A stretch of 64,000 nt of DNA from assembly GCA_950097015.1 (NCBI GenBank), contig CATNEN010000001.1, positions 2,096,001 to 2,160,000 of the forward strand. Reading direction: 5' to 3'. The notes under the pieces were generated by a model. It searched no databases and was not told the origin of the DNA. It saw only the letters and a list, made by a program, of their open reading frames with translations. The DNA is from Macrostomum hystrix. Lineage: Eukaryota > Platyhelminthes > Macrostomidae. This document shows, one piece after another, positions 1 to 11,369 of the stretch (the first letter of the stretch is position 1; the number at the start of each line of letters is the position of its first letter). The translations under genes were made by a program, and so were the position numbers.

Positions 1-1539
1 ACCATTGAGCCTCTGACTCTCTATGGCAAGAATATTGCCATGGAAAAGCAGGTCCGGTGCCTTGGTCTCCTGCTAGACCATAGGCTTAACTGGACCCCGC
101 ACATCACCACAAAGGCCAAGAGGGCCCTGGCCATTCTGGCGCAAGTCAGGCGAGCCGTGGGCACCACTTGGGGGCTAACCCCCAAAAACCTTTGGTGGAT
201 TTACACGGCGATCATTAGACCGTCAGTCGCTTACGCTGGCCTCATCTGGGCCAGTGCCATGAGCATCCAGAAAAACCTGGAGGCGCTATATAGGGTGCAG
301 GGCAGAGCCTGTCGTATGACGCTGGGCGCCCCACCCTCCACTCCCTTTGAAGGCATGAACGCTTTCCTCAACGCTACACCCATTGACATTTTTGTTAAGG
401 GGGAAGCGGCAAAGTCCACCCGTCGTCTCCTTGATGCGGGTGTATCCTTCCAGAATTCGCGAGCCTTCTCGAAGCGCTCCCTTCTGCCCCACTCTGACCT
501 CTGCCTGAAAACTCTGGGCGAGTGCGGAGGGCTCAACGTCCTTTCGGACGGGGCCCCGGCTACTTTACTCCGGAGCCACAGGTACAAAGTCAGCATCTTC
601 CCTCGCAATGAGGTAAAGGACTGCTGGGATGACCCCGCAGTCCATTGTTACACTGACGGCTCCCTGATGAACGGTAAATCGGGATTCGGGGTGTGCGTCG
701 CCTCGGGTGGCGAGGTCCTCTGGACCCACTCCCAATACTGTGGCAAGAGCTCAAGCGTTTTCCAAAACGAAATGCTCGCCATCAGTTTCTGTGCGGCTGA
801 GCTGCGCCAGAGGCAGCTGGCTGGTCGGAGGATCTTCTTTCACTCCGACAGTCAAGCAGCCCTCAAGGCCCTCAGTCGCTGCACCTCTCGCTCCAGAACC
901 ACCTTGGACTGCAACACCCAGTTAAACGGTTTGGCGCAGTCTAACAAGGTGGAGCTGATGTGGATCCCTGGGCACGCCGGGCTCACAGGGAATGAGATGG
1001 CGGACCAGCTTGCAAAGGCTGGAGCAGCCAGCTCCCTGATGGGCCCGGGCCCGGAATCCCCGATCCCCATCTCCGTTGTCAACTCCAGCATCAACCACTG
1101 GATGGAGACCCAGCACCGGAGGAGGTGGTCTAGCACCCTGAACTGTCGCCAGTCCAGGGCTGCGGTGCCAACCCCCTCTAGCAACCTGCGTAAGGCCTTA
1201 CTCAGGCTAAACCGCAGAGACCTGAGAGCAGTCACCATGGCCCTTTCGGGACATGGCTGCTTCACCAGACACCGCTACCTCCAAGGCCACGTGCCTGAGG
1301 AAACGTGTCCCTTCTGTTGCTCCGGCCGTGAAAACGCCGAGCATTTCATCTGCCACTGCCCGGCTTTCACCCGGGCTAGGCTAAAGCACCTCGGGCCGGC
1401 ACCGACTCTTGCCGAAGCCTGCTCGCCCGAGAACATCCCACAGCTCGCCCACTTCCTCCGGGATACCGGCCGAGCTGATTTCTTCCCAGCCTATGGCGAG
1501 GAAGATCGCGCGGCGGAACCGACCGACGGACCACCCTGA
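1..1539 (+). CDS. Non-LTR retrotransposon ORF2 C-terminal part: reverse transcriptase end plus RNase H (5'-partial)
   Basis: The frame is open from the first base, so the protein starts before the window; the first ATG at 40 is internal. The beginning has the end-of-RT motif [12 protein letters not shown]. An RNase H domain follows with the expected acidic residues: YTDGS (Asp), QNEMLAI (Glu), FHSDSQAAL (Asp) and the [16 protein letters not shown] block (His and Asp). A C-terminal zinc-knuckle-like block (CPFCC...H...CHC) sits about 65 residues before the stop. RT plus C-terminal RNase H is typical of Jockey/I/R1-type elements. The RNase H catalytic set is intact and there is no internal stop, so this copy may be young. 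It occupies the place where the last exon of the neighbouring glycine-rich gene A should lie. The exact clade is not assigned. Confidence 0.9.
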   Translation, partial: TIEPLTLYGKNIAMEKQVRCLGLLLDHRLNWTPHITTKAKRALAILAQVRRAVGTTWGLTPKNLWWIYTAIIRPSVAYAGLIWASAMSIQKNLEALYRVQGRACRMTLGAPPSTPFEGMNAFLNATPIDIFVKGEAAKSTRRLLDAGVSFQNSRAFSKRSLLPHSDLCLKTLGECGGLNVLSDGAPATLLRSHRYKVSIFPRNEVKDCWDDPAVHCYTDGSLMNGKSGFGVCVASGGEVLWTHSQYCGKSSSVFQNEMLAISFCAAELRQRQLAGRRIFFHSDSQAALKALSRCTSRSRTTLDCNTQLNGLAQSNKVELMWIPGHAGLTGNEMADQLAKAGAASSLMGPGPESPIPISVVNSSINHWMETQHRRRWSSTLNCRQSRAAVPTPSSNLRKALLRLNRRDLRAVTMALSGHGCFTRHRYLQGHVPEETCPFCCSGRENAEHFICHCPAFTRARLKHLGPAPTLAEACSPENIPQLAHFLRDTGRADFFPAYGEEDRAAEPTDGPP

Positions 1540-1665
1540 GCGGCACCGCCTCGCTGGAGGCCGTCTGGCTGCCAGGGGTTAGCGATATGGGCGGCACCAG
1601 CCGCCTCCTCGCTGCGTCCGTCATGGAGGCCCCCTGCCGCTAAGTCAAGTAAGTCAAGGTCTCTC
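1540..1665 (+). mobile_element. 3' untranslated tail of the non-LTR element
   Basis: GC-rich sequence follows the stop at 1537-1539 and ends in a short direct repeat (AAGTCAAGT twice, about 1642-1660). The composition then drops to AT-rich. The end point is an estimate; no poly(A) tail is visible. Confidence 0.5.
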
Positions 1666-1915
1666 TATTGATAAACATAGAAGTCAATTTTCTTTCACCT
1701 TTCATAGTCTTCAATTTTCAATCTTCAATAGATTCGTCGATCTACTAAAAGGCAAAAATTGCATTTGAAAGCCGACAAAAACGATAAGAGAGCGAAAAAC
1801 ACTGGGATTACGTCAAGAAGTGAAACAGAAAGCATCCAACGCACCATTACGTACATACGCTTGCTCCTAAGCACAGTACCAGAAAGCAAGCAAAACAATT
1901 TACAATGTGATTTAC

Positions 1916-2831
1916 CTATCAGAGAAAAGGACGCTCCTCCACCGCCTCCAGCAGCTTGCAGCAGACGACTGGTGCCGCTGACGAACACGAAGCTGCCTCC
2001 GCCGCCACCTCCTCCGCAGCTGCCGTTGATCGCAGGTCCGCCGGCCTGGCCGATAAGAATCGACAGCTGAACGCCGGCAGTCAGGTTGAATCGGCCCGAC
2101 ATGAAGGCTCCGTTACCGCCAGCCTTGCCGGTGAAGCTGTTCGATCCACCCGCAGCGCCCCAGGCTTCAATGCGGTAGCAGCCCGTGAAGTTGATTGACA
2201 GCTGCTGGGTAATGCCCAGCCTGCCTGTACTACTGTCTGCAGGTAAATATTTAAATAATAATGGGTCTTAAGCACGCGTGCACACGATACCGAATGAAAA
2301 ACATACTAAAAACCTGAATGGTGATGTTAATCCGTTTCATCTGGATGACGCTATCGATGTCAACTGCCTTCCAAACTACGGCGTCGGACTCGGCACCGAA
2401 TGACCTGCACACGTGACTCCCTGGCATTCCGGCAGTCTGCGAGGCGTCCTTGATGAACAGCTGGTGGCATACGAGGCTGCTCTGCAGAAGGCTCACTGCG
2501 ACGCAGCCCCTCATGCGGCATAGGAGCAGGCAGTCTTGGACCGAGGCCGAGCTGGCCTCGCTGATCACGTCACTGCTGACTGTCGGGTCGAGGTTGACAG
2601 GGCCGGAGGAGCGGACGAAGCGGCCACAGCTGGCAGTCGCTTCAGTCAGGGAGGCTGCAGTGGGATCAAGGAGTTACGAGGCTCGTAGATGGTTTTATAT
2701 TTTGTACTTGCTGCCAGCTTTTTTCTTAAATATGTATAATGCAATATGCTACTGATTATGTTCGGAATAAAAACGGAATTACCTGCCAGTAGAGCACAGA
2801 TTAAAGTTATTAGTAGTACTTTTGCTGGCAT
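1916..2831 (-). CDS. Gene A: secreted PAN plus ALK-type glycine-rich protein, last exon missing
   Basis: Three exons can be placed. Exon 1 (2831-2783, 49 nt) encodes a signal peptide starting MPAKVLLITLICALLA. Exon 2 (2654-2307, 348 nt) encodes the PAN/apple-like domain, with cysteines in the pattern C...C-x3-C-x4-C-x11-C. Exon 3 (2236-1916, 321 nt) encodes the first half of the glycine-rich domain (CYRIEAWGAAGG, then LSILIGQAGG and a seven-glycine run before SFVFV). All junctions are GT/AG and phase 1, with exon lengths identical to gene F. Exon 4 is absent: intron 3 runs for about 250 bases and then meets the retrotransposon. The intron 3 start resembles that of gene F, so A and F are the closest pair. 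The gene is probably non-functional unless exon 4 lies beyond the window. Confidence 0.75.
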
Positions 2832-3129
2832 TTAGTAGCCCGATGTTATATAGCAATGTTTTCGAATTAATTTGGCTATAATATTACTTTAAGGTTTTCA
2901 GTTCTCACGCAGCTTAAATACTATTTTGTCATTCTCGTTTCCTGGCGCGCTACGCAAATGCTGCTAGCTAGTTGCTGCACTTGAATATTACGACTTTGCA
3001 TCTTTGGTTGGCTGGCATAGGCATTGTGTTAATAATTAACGCTTCCATTCCTAAAACTTAGCAAACATTTTATAATGAGGAAGAATGTTTTTAGATTGCA
3101 AGAAATAATTCAACTTTTAGCTGCAGCAG
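2832..3129. other. Upstream region of gene A, no gene seen
   Basis: AT-rich sequence upstream of the gene A start codon. The last bases before the ATG (ATCGG...CTAAATG) and several short blocks match the upstream region of gene F, so it probably holds the promoter. No other feature is recognised. Confidence 0.4.
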
Positions 3130-3870
3130 ATATCACTACAGCTACAGCTAGAATGTCACTTCAGCTACAGCTAAATTGTCACTACAAATACTGTAGAATG
3201 TCACTACAGCTACAGCTAGAATGTCACTACAGCTAGAATGTCACTACAGCTACAGCTAGAATGTCACTACAGCTAGAATGTCACTACAGCTACAGCTAGA
3301 ATGTCACTACAGCTAGAATGTCACTACAGCTAGAATGTCACTACAGCTAGAATGTCACTACAGCTAAAATGTCACTACAGCTAGAATGTCACTACAGCTA
3401 GAATGTCACTACAGCTAGAATGTCACTACAGCTACAGCTAGAATGTCACTACAGCTAGAATGTCACTACAGCTACAGCTAGAATGTCACTACAGCTAGAA
3501 TGTCACTACAGCTAGAATGTCACTACAGCTAGAATGTCACTACAGCTAAAATGTCACTACAGCTAGAATGTCACTACAGCTAGAATGTCACTACAGCTAG
3601 AATGTCACTACAGCTAGAATGTCACTACAGCTAGAATGTCACTACAGCTACTGTAGAATGCCACTACAGCTACTGTAGAATGTCACTACAGCTACTGTAG
3701 AATGTCACTACAGCTACTGTAGAATGTCACTACAGCTACTGTAGAATGTCACTACAGCTACTGTAGAATGTCACTACAGCTACTGTAGAATGTCACTACA
3801 GCTACTGTAGAATGTCACTACAGCTACAGCTAGAATGTCGCTACAGCTACAGCTAGAATATCACAACATC
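3130..3870. repeat. Minisatellite, 17-bp and 23-bp related units
   Basis: The first part is a 17-bp unit containing CTACAGCTAGAATGTCA, mixed with a variant carrying an extra CTACAG. From about 3650 the unit changes to a 23-bp form containing GCTACTGTAGAATGTCACTA. It lies between genes A and B/C. Confidence 0.95.
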
Positions 3871-3977
3871 TACGCCAGAGTGACACTAAAGATTTTGCTG
3901 AATTTTACTTAAAGTACACACGCAGCACTTTGGTACATGTACCTACTTTTTATCATTAAATTATTATCCTCATAGAA

Positions 3978-4150
3978 GAAGTAGTTGCCTTGTGGCTAGG
4001 TTTCGGACTCGCGACTTGAAGGTCGGGGGTTCGATACCCGACTTGGAACAAGTTGTATCCTTTAGAAAGACACAAAAATCTATATTGTTTCAGTGCACTA
4101 AGTTTTTAGCTGGGTAATTGAGGATGACTGTGGTGTCTCTTACAGAAAAA
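3978..4150 (+). mobile_element. tRNA-derived SINE, family 1
   Basis: The head resembles a tRNA: an A-box-like GTGGCTAG and a perfect B box GGTTCGATACC at about 4028-4038. The body includes TTGTATCCTTTAGAAAGACAC and AGCTGGGTAATTGAGG. The same head and body occur inverted at 54870-55070, which shows it is a dispersed family and not a tRNA gene. Confidence 0.75.
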
Positions 4151-4267
4151 ATATATTATAGAAAAATGAAGACTTTTTCAAACGATTTTCAAGGCAGTAG
4201 TTTTACGCATGCTTTTGCTCTCCGATGTAACGGAGAAAGAATTACTCGGTAATTGCATTCAGTTGCA

Positions 4268-7158
4268 TCAGCAGAAGTAGGACACCAGATGCAGAACCAC
4301 TCGGCCTTCCAGCTTGACCCTGTTGCCACCGGTGACGCCGTCGCAGTCGAGGCCGTCGCAATACGAGCCACCGCCTCCGCCGGCATGGTTGACTCCGAGA
4401 CCGGCGCCGCCTCCGCTGAAGCCGCCGCCAGCACCGGCAGCTCCGATCCTGGCGTTGTCTGTTCCGCCAGCTCCGCCGCCGCCTCCGAAGCCGCCATCGC
4501 CGGTGTTTCCGTTCCCGGCGACGCCCCCGACCCAGCCCTCGGCGAAGCTGCTGCCTCGATCACCATCTGAGACGCTTCGATGAAGATTTTGTGACTTTCC
4601 GAGCCAGCCGGCACCGCAGCCGCCGTGGTTGCAACCGAATGCTGTGCTGCTCGGCTCATTGTAGCCAGGATGGCCGTTAATGCCTCCGAATCCCCTGTTT
4701 TCATTGGCAACGCTCGAGTCCGATCCATTCACTCCAGCCTGTCCCGATGTACCTAATAATGAGTGCAGATTCAACTGCTTATCTTTTCCGCCGAAAATCA
4801 TTTAGAATTTAACCAAGAGCTTAAGTAAATGGAAGCAGCCATCAATTTACTAATTTTCAACTCATGACATGACAGACAAGCCATATCTGACAGAAAACCT
4901 GTCTGGCTGGCATCTACAAGCGATTGTTTTAGGTGTCATCATTGCTTGTCTTTTGCCTGCTGTTCCTTCTCCGGCTTTTTTTCAGCCACGCGTGAAATAC
5001 AAAATGTTAAGAATTTCTGTTATCCTAAGTCACTTCTTAAAAGCTACCATTTGCCACTAAGTGTGCAGCTCTTTACCAACAAAGGAGTAGGACGCTCCAC
5101 CACCGCCACCAGCGGCCAGCAGCGGACGGCTGCTGCTATTGACGAACACGAAGCTACCTCCTCCACCACCTCCTCCGCAGCTGCCGTTGATCGCAGGTCC
5201 GCCGGCCTGGCCGACAAGAATTGACAGCTGAACGCCGGCAGTCAGGCTGAAACGGCCCGACATGAAGGCTCCGTTACCGCCAGCCTTTCCGGTGAAGCTG
5301 TTTGAGCCGCCAGCACTGCCCCAGGCATCGATTCGGTAGCAGCCGGTGAAGTTGATTGACAGCCGCTGGATGGAGCCCAGCCTGCCTGTACTCGAGTCTG
5401 AAATTCATGATTTTCTGATTGCAGCTAGGCCAGTAGTTTTCAGTAGGCTCTGTGCTTTTTAGTAGGGTTCTACGCTTTTTTAGCCCATGCTGCCGTTCAA
5501 AAACACTCAATATTCACACAAAGCGACAGCTGGGGATGAATGACACCCACTCGCAAACTCGACAGTAATATTGAGCCGTCTCATCCTTATGACGCTCTCA
5601 ATGTCGACTGCTCTCCACACTATGGCGTTGGACTCGGCACCGAAAGACCTCCTCACGTGACTCCCTGGCGGTCCGGCTGTCTGCGAGGCGTCCTTGATGA
5701 ACAGCTGCTGGCACACGAGGCTGCTCTGCAGAAGGCTCACTGCGACGCAGCCCCTCATGCGGCATCGGAGCAGACAGTCTTGGACCGAGGCCGAGCTGCC
5801 TCCGAATCCCCTGTTTTCATTGGCAACGCTCGAGTCCGATCCATTCACTCCAGCCTGTCCCGATGTACCTAATAATGAGTGCAGATTCAACTGCTTATCT
5901 TTTCCGCCGAAAATCATTTAGAATTTAACCAAGAGCTTAAGTAAATGGAAGCAGCCATCAATTTACTAATTTTCAACTCATGACATGACAGACAAGCCAT
6001 ATCTGACAGAAAACCTGTCTGGCTGGCATCTACAAGCGATTGTTTTAGGTGTCATCATTGCTTGTCTTTTGCCTGCTGTTCCTTCTCCGGCTTTTTTTCA
6101 GCCACGCGTGAAATACAAAATGTTAAGAATTTCTGTTATCCTAAGTCACTTCTTAAAAGCTACCATTTGCCACTAAGTGTGCAGCTCTTTACCAACAAAG
6201 GAGTAGGACGCTCCACCACCGCCACCAGCGGCCAGCAGCGGACGGCTGCTGCTATTGACGAACACGAAGCTACCTCCTCCACCACCTCCTCCGCAGCTGC
6301 CGTTGATCGCAGGTCCGCCGGCCTGGCCGACAAGAATTGACAGCTGAACGCCGGCAGTCAGGCTGAAACGGCCCGACATGAAGGCTCCGTTACCGCCAGC
6401 CTTTCCGGTGAAGCTGTTTGAGCCGCCAGCACTGCCCCAGGCATCGATTCGGTAGCAGCCGGTGAAGTTGATTGACAGCCGCTGGATGGAGCCCAGCCTG
6501 CCTGTACTCGAGTCTGAAATTCATGATTTTCTGATTGCAGCTAGGCCAGTAGTTTTCAGTAGGCTCTGTGCTTTTTAGTAGGGTTCTACGCTTTTTTAGC
6601 CCATGCTGCCGTTCAAAAACACTCAATATTCACACAAAGCGACAGCTGGGGATGAATGACACCCACTCGCAAACTCGACAGTAATATTGAGCCGTCTCAT
6701 CCTTATGACGCTCTCAATGTCGACTGCTCTCCACACTATGGCGTTGGACTCGGCACCGAAAGACCTCCTCACGTGACTCCCTGGCGGTCCGGCTGTCTGC
6801 GAGGCGTCCTTGATGAACAGCTGCTGGCACACGAGGCTGCTCTGCAGAAGGCTCACTGCGACGCAGCCCCTCATGCGGCATCGGAGCAGACAGTCTTGGA
6901 CCGAGGCCGAGCTGGCCTCGCTGATCACGTCACTGCTGACTGTCGGGTCGAGGTTGACAGGGTCCGGGGAGCGGACGAAGCGGCTGCAGCTGACGTTCGC
7001 GTCTGTTACGGAGGCTGTGTTGAGATTCGATGTTCTAAATTATCTTTTTGTTAAACATTGTAGTAGTAATAATTACCTGCATCTCCCTGTTCTGCTCTAA
7101 AACACAAAAAATTACCTGTAGCAAATACGCAAAGTAAGGACAGTAAAACATTTCGCAT
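4268..7158 (-). CDS. Gene B/C: duplicated secreted PAN plus ALK-type glycine-rich protein, six exons in frame
   Basis: Predicted exons: 7158-7116 (signal peptide MRNVLLSLLCVFAT), 7014-6667 (PAN), 6513-6193 (glycine-rich, first half), 5868-5551 (hybrid: start of the glycine-rich second half joined to the end of a PAN exon), 5397-5077 (glycine-rich, first half), 4752-4268 (glycine-rich, second half, ending SYFC and stop). Lengths are 43, 348, 321, 318, 321 and 485 nt, all junctions are GT/AG and phase 1, and the sum is 612 codons (611 residues). The glycine-rich halves resemble the ALK/LTK extracellular domain: a Tyr-rich strand, ILVGQAGG, long glycine runs around SFVFV and LLAAGGGGG, GGFGGGGGAGG, and a terminal Cys. 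No membrane segment or kinase follows, so it should be secreted. The hybrid exon results from an identical 1116-bp tandem duplication. An assembly duplication is an alternative; without it a four-exon gene would remain. Confidence 0.75.
4681..6912. repeat. Perfect 1116-bp tandem duplication (4681-5796 and 5797-6912)
   Basis: The two units read identically wherever compared, including introns. The junction at 5796/5797 joins a PAN exon to the start of a glycine-rich exon over a 2-bp overlap (TG). The unit is 372 x 3 bases, so the fused exon remains open. Confidence 0.9.
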
Positions 7159-7625
7159 CTTGTGCCGTTTTCGTAATCTCAGACAAGTCGAAGTTCTCCA
7201 ACGTGCTTCCAAGTCTAGTTAGTGTTCAGCTACTCACAGATAGTGACTAAAAGCTATGCGATTCTTGTAACTAAGACAGGATGTGAAATGCTAGCTTTTA
7301 ATACTCTTACTTTTGCATCTGTCATTTCTAGACGACTGATAATTTCTGATTGGCTCCTTTAGCTTGCTGTCTCAAAGTCATGCCTTGTAGAGGATGCAGC
7401 AAGTTTAAAAGAATTGTTTGGCATACGAGTAAATGCTCCGTCAATAAGTTATACAATCGGATCTACATCTTAGCACTCTCCCAGCAAGCCGTTGGCGCTT
7501 TGGCTCTGAGGAAAGAAATTCTTTGAGCTCAGATTAGTTCAATTTTATTCGCTTAGACACCCATACATATGACCAAAAAGCACCATTTTAGTCAGTCACG
7601 TTTCTATTTAACTGAGTAAACTTTT
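7159..7625 (-). promoter_or_regulatory. Conserved upstream block of gene B/C, putative promoter
   Basis: This block is repeated in inverted form upstream of gene E (about 11370-11739), including GACTTGGAAGCACGTTGG and CGGCACAAGATG next to the start codon. Part of the block away from the ATG also matches. Conservation up to the start codon suggests promoter and 5' UTR, but it may simply reflect the shared duplication. Confidence 0.45.
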
Positions 7626-8519
7626 GAAGACGTGACAAAATCATCTGATTCGCGTCAACAAAAAGCTTATTTTAACTTGTTTGACATGCTGCAAAAACTT
7701 TTTTTACAAATTCGCCACTATTTATCACTGCATTTGGTCGAATGAAACTCGTGGAGGCTGGTTATAGGAGATTATAGAAAAATGTTTGCCATCTGAAATA
7801 TTCGACAAACTATTTTGCTAATATGCTCGTAATTAATTCTGCTGCGGAGGCGGCTGCGGTGTGGTGAATGAACAGTGGACCTCGTTTCAACTCCTGTTTG
7901 GCTCCTTCTGCACAACCTGTTCTCATATCGAATTCTCTGTGTGATCATGTTTCGTGTAGAAGCCGCAGCTAGAATAGAGACTTTTTTACTGAAATGAGGA
8001 AAGTAAAAGAAGCATCGTTGAGCACATTCTGGTTTGCCCTCGAGAGGCGACATGAATTTGAGCTCATATGCTCAGAATTCAAATACTTCTTACACTAAAG
8101 AAGCTATCCCTGCTGAAATTATCACAGAAATTTCGGTGCCAGAACTTGACGCAGCTTTCAAGTAGCAAATCGCTTTTGGGAATTATATAGATTGGGAATA
8201 ATAGGCTCGTATTTTGCACGAAAGCTTTCTACAATTGTCGATATAAAAAGTGCCATCATCTTCCATCATTGATCCAAAAAAGCAAATTATATATTTATAG
8301 GGCCTGCCGAAAAAAGCTCAGTTTCTCGAATCAGAATCATCAAATACAGAAAAATATACGAACCAGCACATCTTCATTTGCTTTGAGCTAATCAGCACGA
8401 TTCTTTCAATAGATGAATAAATTTCGCTGTACGGCAAATATATTGATGCATATATTCAACTGTAATTTAAAGATATCCAGCTGCTTCTTAAAGCGCAAAC
8501 CGACAAACGGATATCGAAA
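7626..8519. other. Spacer between divergent genes B/C and D
   Basis: AT-rich sequence at the centre of the inverted cluster. The open frames here are short and lack coding features. No repeat or RNA gene is recognised. Confidence 0.4.
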
Positions 8520-8708
8520 ATGCCTTATTTGATCGGCACTATACCCTGTCTGCTCTTTTGGGGCGAGTTTTGATAGCGTAACACGTAAATTTAAATTTTG
8601 GTTTTAAAAATTGCATTTTCTTATATGGTATAAAATACTATGATTTATATGCTTCAGATTGAATTTCCTCTTTGCTCCCTCGATCTTAATCTTCGAATTC
8701 GGCTTCAG

Positions 8709-10550
8709 CCAATCTGAACGAAGCGACCAACAGCTGCAGCCGCTTCATCCGCTCCCCGGACTCTGTCACAATCGACCCGACAGTCAGCAGTGACGTGATC
8801 AGCGAGGCCAGCTCGGCCTCGGTCCAAGACTGTCTGCTCCGATGCCGCATGAGGGGCTGCGTCGCAGTGAGCCTTCTGCAGAGCAGCCTCGTGTGCCAGC
8901 AGCTGTTCATCAAGGACGCCTCGCAGACAGCCGGACCGCCAGGGAGTCACGTGTGGAGGTCGCTGGGCTCCGAGTCCGATGCCGTCGTTTGGAAGGTAGT
9001 CGACATCGAGAACGTCATCAGGATGAGGAGGCACGTGACAATGCTTAACGCGACAATGCTTTATACAAGTAAGTTTCGCTTGAAAATGAGTTTTTCTTGG
9101 TGGTTTGAACTTTTGAAATTGAGCGCACAAAGTCATAAACTACAGATTTTGAGTCAGGCAGACTGGGCACGATCCAACAGCTGACAATCAACTTCACCGG
9201 CTGCTACCGCATCGATGCCTGGGGTGCTGCGGGTGGATCGAACCGCTTCACCGGCACAGCTGGTGGCAGCGGAGCCTTCATGTCGGGCCGCTTCAACCTG
9301 ACTGGCGGCGTGCAGCTGTCGATTCTCGTTGGTCAAGCTGGCGGGCGCGCTGTTAATGCGGATTGTGGCGGTGGAGGCGGCGGTGGCAGTTTTGTGTTCG
9401 TCAACAATGCCAGCCGCCTGCTAATAGCTGCCGGTGGCGGTGGCGGTGCCTCTCGCTCGATTTTAGGTTCCTTTAAGAACTCAGTAGTAGCTACTTAGCA
9501 GTTTGTTATGGGATTACCTTTGTAACATTATGGCCTTTCTTGTGAGTTTGATAAGCAAAGTAGCGAGCTGAGTGAGATGTTTTAAGTTGAGAACATGTTT
9601 TTCTAGAGTTTGTTGTCACTTGTTGTAGAGCATTAAACTTCTGGCCAATAAGTCGCGAGTTCGTTTCTCAGCCATTGATTCAGTCGTCGAGCAAAAAAAC
9701 TCAAGATGGATATCTCGATGTTTTTAGTGTCCACTGACTGAACGGAACACAACCATCAACTGTCGAAATGACCATATGGGTATTTCAAAAAACCAAATTT
9801 TTGTGCTTACAAAATTTCATAATGTAACTACGTCAGCTAATATTGATGATTATTGTGTTAGCTAATATATTATTGAACCAATATGGATCGCCATAGGGGT
9901 TTTGCTGAATCGCTGAATATCTCGCGATTCAGCAGAAAATCGGCAGAAAATGGGATTCTCATGGTGGACTTTCACGAAAAATGTGTGTTTCGGTTAGGGT
10001 CTTACTACTGTTAAAAGTGCAGTTGTCATTTCTATCTCTAATTTCTCAATAATCTATATGTTTTAGGCTATTCAGGAAATCCTGGGTTAAACGGCACAGA
10101 TTCGAGTCCCATGCCAACCAATGCCGGCTATGGCGGTGCGAATGGAAACCCTGGCTTCAATAATCCCAAGGATACACCAATGGGCAGCAACCATGGCTGG
10201 GTCAGGCTGTGAACCCGAGGCGCGGTGACTATGACGGCGGTCGCGGCAGAGGCCCTGACCAGGGCTGGTTCGGCGGTCTCGTTTGGAGCGTCGGTGGCTT
10301 CGGAGGCGGAGGCGGCGCTGGCGGCAGTGCAGACGGAAACAAAGGCGCTGCCGGAGCCGGCGGAGGCTTCAGCGGAGGCGGCGCCGGCCTTGGAATGAAC
10401 CAGCCCGGTGGTGGCGGTGGCTCAAATTGCGGTAGCGTCTACTGCGACGGAACAAGCGGTGGCAACACAGAATATCAGGGCCGGCTTGCTATCAAGAAAA
10501 CAACTTTAAAAAATCCCATTCAGTTTTTTAATATCGAGAGCCATGCTTGA
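8709..10550 (+). pseudogene. Gene D: PAN plus ALK-type glycine-rich paralogue with a frameshift
   Basis: Exon 2 (8709-9068, 360 nt; four codons longer at its 3' end than in A, C and F) encodes the PAN domain. Exon 3 (9146-9466, 321 nt) encodes the first glycine-rich half. Exon 4 (10067-10550) starts in frame but hits TGA at 10210 because one G seems to be missing in GGG at 10199-10201. With one more G the frame continues through GGFGGGGGAGG to 10550. The normal C-terminal Cys motif is replaced by an unrelated tail. The exon 3 donor (GTTCCT) is weak. A possible signal-peptide exon, MPYLIGTIPCLLFWG at 8520-8565, ends without a GT donor. An assembly indel could explain the frameshift alone. Confidence 0.7.
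9620..9735 (+). mobile_element. Degenerate tRNA-derived SINE in intron 3 of gene D
   Basis: A tRNA-like head: TGTAGAGCATTAAACTT as a worn A box, GAGTTCGTTTCTC as a worn B box, followed by a non-tRNA body. The match is weaker than for the other SINEs here. Confidence 0.4.
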
Positions 10551-11006
10551 TATCAAGTTTAAAAATGCTTCAGGTGAATGAAGCTTAACTGTTAAAGTTT
10601 TGATAGTCTAATACTGTCCCTAATATGACTTGACTGCAAATTTTAACCTAGGACTTCAAAATAATATTTAGTACCGAACTAAACTACATGCAGTAATCCG
10701 TAACGTTTGCGAACTTTCAGCTTTATTCGGCCGCCAACATTTTGATGCCCAACCTCCAGAGCTGAGTCTTAGAAATTTAAAAGCGCTATTACTGTTGATC
10801 TTACGGTGGAAATGTGCAGAAATTATTTTTTTGGATTAGTATATATATTTTTATTATTTTCTTTCGTGTGGCATTTGGCTGCCAACTTATGGGAAACGAC
10901 AACAACAGGCACGTACAATTTTAACTTCTGCTAGGAGCAAAGATACTTTTTTGTGAGCAACGCTGTGGAAATATTAGGCAGCATCGTTGAATTCGTGGGC
11001 AACGAC
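10551..11006. other. Gene-free spacer between D and the 21-bp array
   Basis: AT-rich sequence without recognised features. The long open frame entering the following array begins with GTG, not ATG, and is not supported as a gene. Confidence 0.4.
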
Positions 11007-11175
11007 ATAGATATTGTAGGCTACACCATGGATATTGTAGGCTACACCATGGATATTGTAGGCTACACCATGGATATTGTAGGCTATACCATGGATATTG
11101 TAGGCTACACCATGGATATTGTAGGCCACACCATGGATATTGTAGACAACACCATGGATATTGTTGGACACAAGG
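11007..11175. repeat. 21-bp minisatellite (seven-codon unit MDIVGYT)
   Basis: About eight tandem copies of a 21-bp unit containing GATATTGTAGGCTACACC. Because the unit is a multiple of three without stops, both strands look open; no start codon or splice context supports translation. Confidence 0.9.
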
Positions 11176-11369
11176 CCAAGGACTTTGTATGTAGCATCAT
11201 CGATTCTGTTGGTGACATTGATTTTGTCAAACAAAGTTTCGGCGAGCATGTCACACAGTTACAATAAGCTTTTTTGTTAACAGGAAACAAAATATTTTTC
11301 ACGTCTTCTTAGGTTACACTGAGAAAAATCTGAATTAGCAAATCGATGCATATAGCTTGATCCAAAAAT

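Noticed and set aside
4253-4583. Plus-strand Pro- and Ala-rich ORFs opposite the glycine-rich exon (also 12954-13304 and 17414-17629 on minus)
   Set aside because: They are antisense shadows of GC-rich glycine codons and have no independent gene structure.
10953-11267. 104-codon ORF with MDIVGYT repeats
   Set aside because: It starts with GTG, not ATG, and is open only because the 21-bp unit is a multiple of three; the opposite strand is open as well.
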